Positions 57,480 to 64,000 of a DNA stretch of 64,000 nucleotides are shown in pieces; within the stretch, counting starts at the first letter, position 1, and each line of letters starts with the position of its first letter. The notes under the pieces are model-generated. The model saw nothing but the letters and a program-made list of their open reading frames with translations, was not told the DNA's origin and searched no databases. The stretch spans positions 2,764,001 to 2,828,000 of the forward strand of contig JADJRG010000013.1 of NCBI GenBank assembly GCA_016712315.1, read 5' to 3'. Position numbers and translations under genes: made by a program. This DNA comes from Nannocystis sp. Lineage in GTDB: Bacteria > Myxococcota_A > Polyangia > Nannocystales > Nannocystaceae.

Positions 57480-59039
57480 ATGGTGGTGGTGGTGGTGGTG
57501 GTGAAGCGGCGGGGACTTTTGCGGTGGCGGCTTGAGACGGCCCACCGGATCCTGCTGGCGTGTGTCAGCGGCGCGCTGCTCGTCGATGAGGCGCGGGCGG
57601 ATGAGCCTGCGCCGGTCAGCCCGGAGGACGCGGCGGCGCAGGCGCCTGCAGAGGGCGCGGAGCCGACGCGCGCGGCGGAGCGAGGGCGCGAGGTGAAGGA
57701 GGCGCAGGCGGCGGCGATGCCGTGGATCCGCCGCTATCGGCCGAACAGAGGGGTGTTTGAGCTCGGTGTGGCGGCGGGGCTGCTGCTGCCGTCCGCCAAC
57801 CACGAGTTCTATGACTATACCCAGCCGTGGAGCCCGCGCGGGCCCGCTGCGGCGAACTTGGTGCTGCGCGGCGGGTACTATCCGCTGTCATTCTTGGGGT
57901 TGGAGGCGGAGGGGGCGCTGGCGCTGAGCGGCTGCGCTTGCGGCGGCTTCGCGCCGATCTTCGGCGGGCGCGGACAGGTGATCGCGCAGCTCCCTCTCTA
58001 TAGCGTCGCTCCGTTCGCGACGCTCGGCGCGGGGACGCTGGCGACGACGGGTGTCCTCGGTCGTGACGTCGACCCGTCGATGCACTTCGGCGGGGGCGTG
58101 AAATTTTTTATCAATCGGTGGTTCGGGGTGCGGATCGACGGGCGCGCCCACGTCGGGCCCGCGTACACGCGGGAGGCCGGTCGCGCGCTGCACCCGGAGA
58201 TCTTGGTCAACTTCATGGTGACGCTGGCGCGCCCGCTCGTCGACAGCGACAAGGACGGCGCGCCCGACCCGGGGCAGCGCTCGGAGCTGGTCGACGAGTG
58301 CCCGCTGGAGCGCGGGGCGCGGCGGCATATGGGCTGCCCAGATCGCGACGGCGATGACGTGCGAGATCGAGACGATCGGTGCCCAGAGCAGCGTGGGCTG
58401 GCGGAGCGCGACGGCTGCCCGGCGCTGGTCGATCGCGACGGCGATGGTTTTTATGATCCAGACCAGTACCAGATCCCAGAGGGGCAGGTAGACGCTTGTC
58501 CAGGCGAGCTGGGGGTGACGGCGTACTCGGGCTGCCCAGCGCCCGATACGGACGGCGACGGGCTGAATGACCTGGAGGATCGTTGCCCGAAGGAGCCAGA
58601 GACGTTGAACGGCTTTGAGGACAGCGACGGCTGCCCCGACAAGATCCCGCTCGACGTTCGGCGGATCTTGGGGACGATCCGCGGGATCCAATTCGGGTTC
58701 CTCAGCGACCAGCTCACGGCTGATTCAGCGCCGATCCTGGCGCGAACCGCGGGGGTGCTGGCGGAGCACCCCGAGCTGAAGCTGGAGATCCAAGGACATA
58801 CAGACACCGACGGGGTGGCGGCGGAGAACCTGGAGCTGTCGCTGCGACGCGCAGGATCGGTGCGGCGCGCGCTGATCAACGCGGGTGTCCGAGAAGACAG
58901 GCTGCGGGCGGTCGGGTACGGAGGGGATCAGCCGCTCGCCTCGAACGAGACGGAGGAGGGGCGAGCGGCGAACCGGCGGATCGAGTTCCGCCTGCTCGAC
59001 GCGGACGGTCGGCCGCTGGAGGTCGATGGCGCTCCATAA
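57480..59039 (+). CDS. OmpA family protein with TSP3 repeats
   Basis: An outer-membrane protein of about 519 residues with signal KRRGLLRWRLETAHRILLAC...ARADE. Its N-terminal beta-barrel (residues about 100-250) contains ANLVLRGGYYPLSFLGLE and VKFFINRWFGVRIDG. Thrombospondin type-3 calcium-binding repeats follow (DSDKDGAPDP, CPDRDGDDVRDRDDRC, DTDGDGLNDLEDRCP). The OmpA peptidoglycan-binding domain at the C-terminus has LEIQGHTDTDG, SLRRAGSVRRAL and GYGGDQPLASNETEEGRAANRRIEF. The start is preceded and formed by seven tandem GTG codons (57483-57503), any of which could initiate. The CHAT gene begins 23 bases after the stop. Confidence 0.88.
   Translation: MVVVVVVVKRRGLLRWRLETAHRILLACVSGALLVDEARADEPAPVSPEDAAAQAPAEGAEPTRAAERGREVKEAQAAAMPWIRRYRPNRGVFELGVAAGLLLPSANHEFYDYTQPWSPRGPAAANLVLRGGYYPLSFLGLEAEGALALSGCACGGFAPIFGGRGQVIAQLPLYSVAPFATLGAGTLATTGVLGRDVDPSMHFGGGVKFFINRWFGVRIDGRAHVGPAYTREAGRALHPEILVNFMVTLARPLVDSDKDGAPDPGQRSELVDECPLERGARRHMGCPDRDGDDVRDRDDRCPEQRGLAERDGCPALVDRDGDGFYDPDQYQIPEGQVDACPGELGVTAYSGCPAPDTDGDGLNDLEDRCPKEPETLNGFEDSDGCPDKIPLDVRRILGTIRGIQFGFLSDQLTADSAPILARTAGVLAEHPELKLEIQGHTDTDGVAAENLELSLRRAGSVRRALINAGVREDRLRAVGYGGDQPLASNETEEGRAANRRIEFRLLDADGRPLEVDGAP
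57483..57503 (+). repeat. Seven tandem GTG codons at the OmpA start
   Basis: (GTG)7 directly follows ATG 57480 and ends at the first charged residue, Lys-Arg-Arg of the signal peptide. Each GTG is itself a start codon and the repeat also resembles a weak Shine-Dalgarno (GGTGG). Slippage would alter the signal length by whole codons. Confidence 0.7.
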
Positions 59040-59062
59040 GCGGCAGGGGAGAGGGGCGTTGC

Positions 59063-61066
59063 ATGACGTGGATCGAGATCGAGATCGAGCGCGATAACCA
59101 GGTGATCAAGGCGTCGGCGCGCGGATCCAGGGGGGAGCGGGTGGCCCCCTTCGATCTGGCGCCGGTGAACTTGGGGCGGCTGACAGGGCTGGCGAGCGCG
59201 GTGCGGCGCTCGGTGTCGGCGAGCCAGCCGCTGCCAGAGCACGCGGTGACGAGCGCGCATGAGCTGTATGAGGCGCTGTTTCGCGATCGCCTGCGAGACC
59301 TGCTGGTGAGCCTGGGTGAGGCGGCGCGGGCGCAGGGGCGTAAGGTGCTGCTTCGCTTGATGATCCGCGACCCAGAGCTGCAGCGCTTCCCTTGGGAGGT
59401 GATGTGCCGGCCAGGGACGGCGCGGGACTTTATCGGCTGTTTGGCGGAGATCCAGGTCGCGCGCGGGGTGAACTCGCACGAGCCGCACGAGCCGCGAGAG
59501 GTCCGCCGCAGCGTGCGGATCCTGGCGATCTCGCCGCTGGGGGAGCAGGAGAAGCTGGCGTCGCTGAAGGCGGCGCTGCACGAGCCGATCGCGGAGGGGG
59601 CGCTTCAGTGGTTGGAGCCGATCGTCGGTGAACAGACGATCGGGGCGCGGCTCTTCGAGCTGCTGCGCCGCGCGGACGCGCCGCACATCATCCACTGGAT
59701 CGGCCACGGCGGCGCAGACGCGCAGCAGAACCCGTGCCTCTACTTGGCCGAGGACCGCGACGGCGAGTCGCAGTACATCCTGGCGGAGAGCCTGGCGCAG
59801 GAGCTGCGGACGAGCCTCGGCGCGGAGCTGCGGCTGGTGGTGCTGGAGGCGTGCAGCGGCGCGCGGCCGGGGGCGTTCGCGAGCGCGGCGGAGATCCTGG
59901 CGCGCAGCGGGGCGGACGCGGTGCTGGCTCACCTGTGGCCGGTGAAGGCGGAGGTGGCGCGCGACCTGTCGGCGGACTTCTATCGCAACCTGACCGGGAC
60001 CCGCGACGGCATGGGCGACGTGGCGGCGAGCTTGCACGCGACCCGTAGGACTTTTATGGAGCGGAGCGCGGAGGTGTTCTCGCCGGTGCTGTACCTGCGC
60101 GGGGCGGAGGCGCGGGTGCTCGACTTCAAGCGGCGCCGCTTGGTCGCGGCGGCCGCGGCGGCGAGCGGCGGGGTGCTCGACGAGATCGAGCCGGCGCTGC
60201 TGAACGTGCTGAAGGCGCCGTTCTCGCTGGTGCTGGGGGGCGGCGGCGCGGCGATCCCAGGGCACGCGGAGCTGGTGTCAGGGCTGGTGAGCGAGCTGAG
60301 CCGCAGCGGCGAGCGAGACCTCGGGCAGCTCGGCCTCAGCGCGCTGGCGCAGCGCTTCTTCCTCCGCCACGGCAAGGGCAAGCTGAACCGGATCTTTCAA
60401 AAGACGATCGGCAGCGCGGTGGAGCTGTCGGTGCCGCCCTTCGTGCAGGCGCTGAGCGAGGCGCTGCCTCCAGGGGCCCACACGACGCTGCTGTGGCTGC
60501 CGCTGCTCGAGCACGCGCTGTCGGCGCGACACAAAGACCGCAACATCTATGTGGTGCAGCCGGCGGCGCCAGGGAGCGGCGAGTCCCGGCTGGTGATGGT
60601 GCGCCGCGCAGGGGCGCAGGCGTGGGAGGAGGACGACGATCCGCCGCCGGACGTCGACCTTCAGCGAGACTTCATGATCTTGCGGCTCTATGGGGGGTAC
60701 TCGCCGGAGGTGCAGCCGGTGCTCGCGAACCCGCAGCTCACGGAGGACGATCACATCCAGGGGCTGATGGAGCTGCGCGAGCTGTTCCCGACGGACTGGG
60801 AGGATCAGTTCGTCGGCTGGATGCGCGCGCACCCGCTGCTGTGCGCGGGGATCTCGGTGCTGGAGTGGCGGCACCGGATGCTGCTGCGCTGGCTGCTCGA
60901 CCAGCGGCCTCCTTCGCGGGTGAGCGTGGCGGTGATCGACCCGGAGAGCGGTGAGAAGGAGATCTGGGACCGCGGCGCGGGCGGGCTCTTCGGCCAAGGT
61001 ACGGTGCGGGCGGTCGCGCTGAGCCTGCCCCAGCTCGCGCAGGTGCTGGCGGAGGTGAAGCCATGA
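59063..61066 (+). CDS. CHAT protease-like protein with SIR2-like C-terminal domain
   Basis: A 667-residue cytoplasmic protein. Residues about 100-340 form a CHAT (clan CD, caspase-like) domain with catalytic His in IIHWIGHGGAD (H215) and Cys in VVLEACSGAR (C264). The C-terminal half has LVLGGGGAAIPGHAELVSGL and, near residue 590, DWEDQFVGWMRAHPLLCAGISVLEWRHRMLLRWLL, which resembles the closing region of SIR2-like domains in STAND-type conflict systems; the SIR2 nucleotide loop GAG is diverged. A pro-death or peptidase role is inferred. It begins 23 bases after OmpA and its stop overlaps the next ATG (ATGA). Confidence 0.82.
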   Translation: MTWIEIEIERDNQVIKASARGSRGERVAPFDLAPVNLGRLTGLASAVRRSVSASQPLPEHAVTSAHELYEALFRDRLRDLLVSLGEAARAQGRKVLLRLMIRDPELQRFPWEVMCRPGTARDFIGCLAEIQVARGVNSHEPHEPREVRRSVRILAISPLGEQEKLASLKAALHEPIAEGALQWLEPIVGEQTIGARLFELLRRADAPHIIHWIGHGGADAQQNPCLYLAEDRDGESQYILAESLAQELRTSLGAELRLVVLEACSGARPGAFASAAEILARSGADAVLAHLWPVKAEVARDLSADFYRNLTGTRDGMGDVAASLHATRRTFMERSAEVFSPVLYLRGAEARVLDFKRRRLVAAAAAASGGVLDEIEPALLNVLKAPFSLVLGGGGAAIPGHAELVSGLVSELSRSGERDLGQLGLSALAQRFFLRHGKGKLNRIFQKTIGSAVELSVPPFVQALSEALPPGAHTTLLWLPLLEHALSARHKDRNIYVVQPAAPGSGESRLVMVRRAGAQAWEEDDDPPPDVDLQRDFMILRLYGGYSPEVQPVLANPQLTEDDHIQGLMELRELFPTDWEDQFVGWMRAHPLLCAGISVLEWRHRMLLRWLLDQRPPSRVSVAVIDPESGEKEIWDRGAGGLFGQGTVRAVALSLPQLAQVLAEVKP

Positions 61067-62250
61067 GCGGCGAGACGGCGCGGGTGGACCGCAAAGCGCA
61101 TCGCCGCCGGGATCCGGCGGTGTTGGCGAATATCCTGGTCGGGCAGCTCACGGCGCACCGCTGCTCGACGGTGTATGCGCCCTCAACGACGAAGCTGGAC
61201 AAATTTATCAAGGACGCGGTGATGCCGCTGCTGGTCGAGCGCCTCGACGCTCGGGTGGTGATCGTCGAGCGCTGGGAGAAGAAGTCAGGGCCGACGGTGT
61301 CGCAGCTCGTGGAGGCGATCGAGGCGCAGCTGCAGATGACGCCAGATCCGCAGGTCGAGGGGGAGGCGCCGATGAAGCCGATCGCGCGGTTGGAGTCGGC
61401 GCTGCAGCGGGCAGAGCGCCGCTCGGACCGTCCGCTGCTGCTGGTGATGTATCGCCTCGAAGAGCTGCTGGATGACAAGCGCGACCCCGCGGAGGTGAGC
61501 CGCTTCGTCGAGGCGCTGGCGCGGATGGCGGCGATGCCGATGCACGGGCTGCACCTGGTGTTAGGGGTGAAGGAGGAGGACCTGGGGGCGTTTCGCGACC
61601 TGCTGCGCGGGCGCTGGCGGCTGCTGGCGAACGACGTTCGGATCCGCCCGCTGGGCAAGGCGTGGCTGCTGTCGCTGCCGCTGGTGCTTCTTGGGTATAT
61701 GAGCGCGCAGGCGGGCGTGTTAGCGGCGGTAGCGGCGGTGAGCGTCGCGGTGGGGGCTGCGGGCGGGGCGGCGGTGGCGCTGGAGATGGCGCCGCCGCAG
61801 GAGTGCGTGTGCGCGGAGCCGGAGCCGGAGCCGGAGCCGGCCGCGGCGCCGCCCGCAGCGCTGACGCCGGCTCCAGTCGTTGATCATCCGACGACTGGCG
61901 CGGCGGGGGACGCGGCGACCGACGCGACGACCGACGCGACGACCGACGCGACGACCGACGCGACCACTGACGCGAGCGCGAGCGAGGCGCCGCTCGATCA
62001 CTTGCCGACGGCGGCGCCGACGGCGGCCGATATGTGTACAGCCCAGGCTCGTGACGGTGAGTGCGCGAAGTGTGTGCGCTCGAAGTGCTGCGCGGAGCTG
62101 AAGGCCTGTAAGCGGTCGAAGTGGCGCAATTGTGTGCTGGCGGGCAAGACCGGGCAGGGGGACTGTCAGCCTGAGCTGATCGAGACCAATTGCCGCGGGC
62201 TCGCGCTGTGCGGGCTCGAGTACCAGTGCAGAGCGGAGTGTTTTCCATAA
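61063..62250 (+). CDS. Degenerate nSTAND-like membrane protein with Cys-rich outside domain
   Basis: A 395-residue protein. Residues 35-190 have the spacing of an nSTAND NTPase, but the P-loop is STVYAPSTTKLDKF (38-47, no GKS), and the LLLVLDQFEEL block is LLLVMYRLEELL (125-136, Walker B Asp lost). GLHLVLGVKEEDLGAF matches the next nSTAND segment. Two hydrophobic helices follow (about 200-240). After an EPEPEPE/TDATTDATT linker is a Cys-rich domain of about 70 residues (CTAQARDGECAKCVRSKCC...CRAECF) predicted to be outside. It probably senses rather than hydrolyses. The start overlaps the CHAT stop, and the next gene begins two bases later. Confidence 0.72.
   Translation: MSGETARVDRKAHRRRDPAVLANILVGQLTAHRCSTVYAPSTTKLDKFIKDAVMPLLVERLDARVVIVERWEKKSGPTVSQLVEAIEAQLQMTPDPQVEGEAPMKPIARLESALQRAERRSDRPLLLVMYRLEELLDDKRDPAEVSRFVEALARMAAMPMHGLHLVLGVKEEDLGAFRDLLRGRWRLLANDVRIRPLGKAWLLSLPLVLLGYMSAQAGVLAAVAAVSVAVGAAGGAAVALEMAPPQECVCAEPEPEPEPAAAPPAALTPAPVVDHPTTGAAGDAATDATTDATTDATTDATTDASASEAPLDHLPTAAPTAADMCTAQARDGECAKCVRSKCCAELKACKRSKWRNCVLAGKTGQGDCQPELIETNCRGLALCGLEYQCRAECFP
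61915..61968 (+). repeat. 12-base tandem repeat encoding TDAT units
   Basis: gacgcgacgacc is repeated three times exactly and once with changes (61921-61968), after a partial unit. It encodes the TDATTDATT linker before the Cys-rich domain. Similar Thr/Asp repeat linkers occur in lipoproteins elsewhere in the window. Confidence 0.7.
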
Positions 62251-62252
62251 CA

Positions 62253-64000
<1,748 letters not shown>

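Overview
The window is GC-rich (about 70% or more by eye), almost fully coding, and has no RNA genes, insertion sequences or CRISPR. Several Hanks-type Ser/Thr kinases, a CHAT/caspase-like operon, many lipoproteins with Thr/Ser-Asp linkers, Planctomycete-style DUF1501/DUF1588 secreted proteins, a large YkuD protein and a Lys/Ala-rich topoisomerase I tail all point to a myxobacterium, probably of the Nannocystis/Plesiocystis type. The taxonomic call is inference from gene content, not from a marker gene.

Layout. 1-7.1 kb: a partial secreted protein (-), then + strand SDR, lipoprotein, an orphan FlhA/SctV export-gate protein, and a tryptophan 2,3-dioxygenase with a sarcosine-oxidase-like flavoenzyme. 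7.1-14.4 kb (-): a heme lipoprotein/DUF1501/DUF1588 operon, a histidine kinase coupled to two paralogous DUF7793-like proteins, and a Tat-exported cytokinin-dehydrogenase-like oxidase. 14.6-24.4 kb: flavin monooxygenase, PHA-system protein, metzincin-like protease, Ser/Thr kinase, Lon, TetR regulator, a small secreted protein with a strong terminator, and a truncated FlhB/SctU-like membrane protein overlapping priA. 24.4-38.6 kb: PriA, a Cupin_8 protein, a giant kinase/ATPase/TPR protein, enoyl-CoA hydratase, a MobA-like nucleotidyltransferase, a GT4 glycosyltransferase, a winged-helix protein, an L,D-transpeptidase and a Cys-rich lipoprotein. 38.9-49.6 kb: topoisomerase I, LMW phosphatase, a diheme cytochrome fused to a DUF5777-like beta-barrel with a coupled heme lipoprotein, a cobalamin photoreceptor-like protein coupled to a hybrid histidine kinase, and XseA. 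49.7-55.1 kb: a membrane protein, a kinase and a pseudokinase sharing the same unusual architecture, then a Cys-rich lipoprotein. 55.3-64 kb: acyl-CoA dehydrogenase, a secreted LIC_10091-like protein, an OmpA/TSP3 protein, and a tightly coupled trio: CHAT-SIR2-like protein, degenerate nSTAND-like membrane protein with an outside Cys-rich domain, and a C25/caspase-like protein with a 47-proline run that leaves the window.

The strongest candidate for an undescribed system is the trio at 59063-64000. Two clan-CD protease-like proteins flank a catalytically dead STAND-like membrane protein with an apparent extracytoplasmic sensor, just downstream of an OmpA protein. Also notable are the kinase/pseudokinase pair (50354-54284), the B12-sensor/kinase pair (45849-48130), the cytochrome/beta-barrel fusion (43346-45010) and two scattered type III export-gate relics (2963-4831 and 23781-24392).
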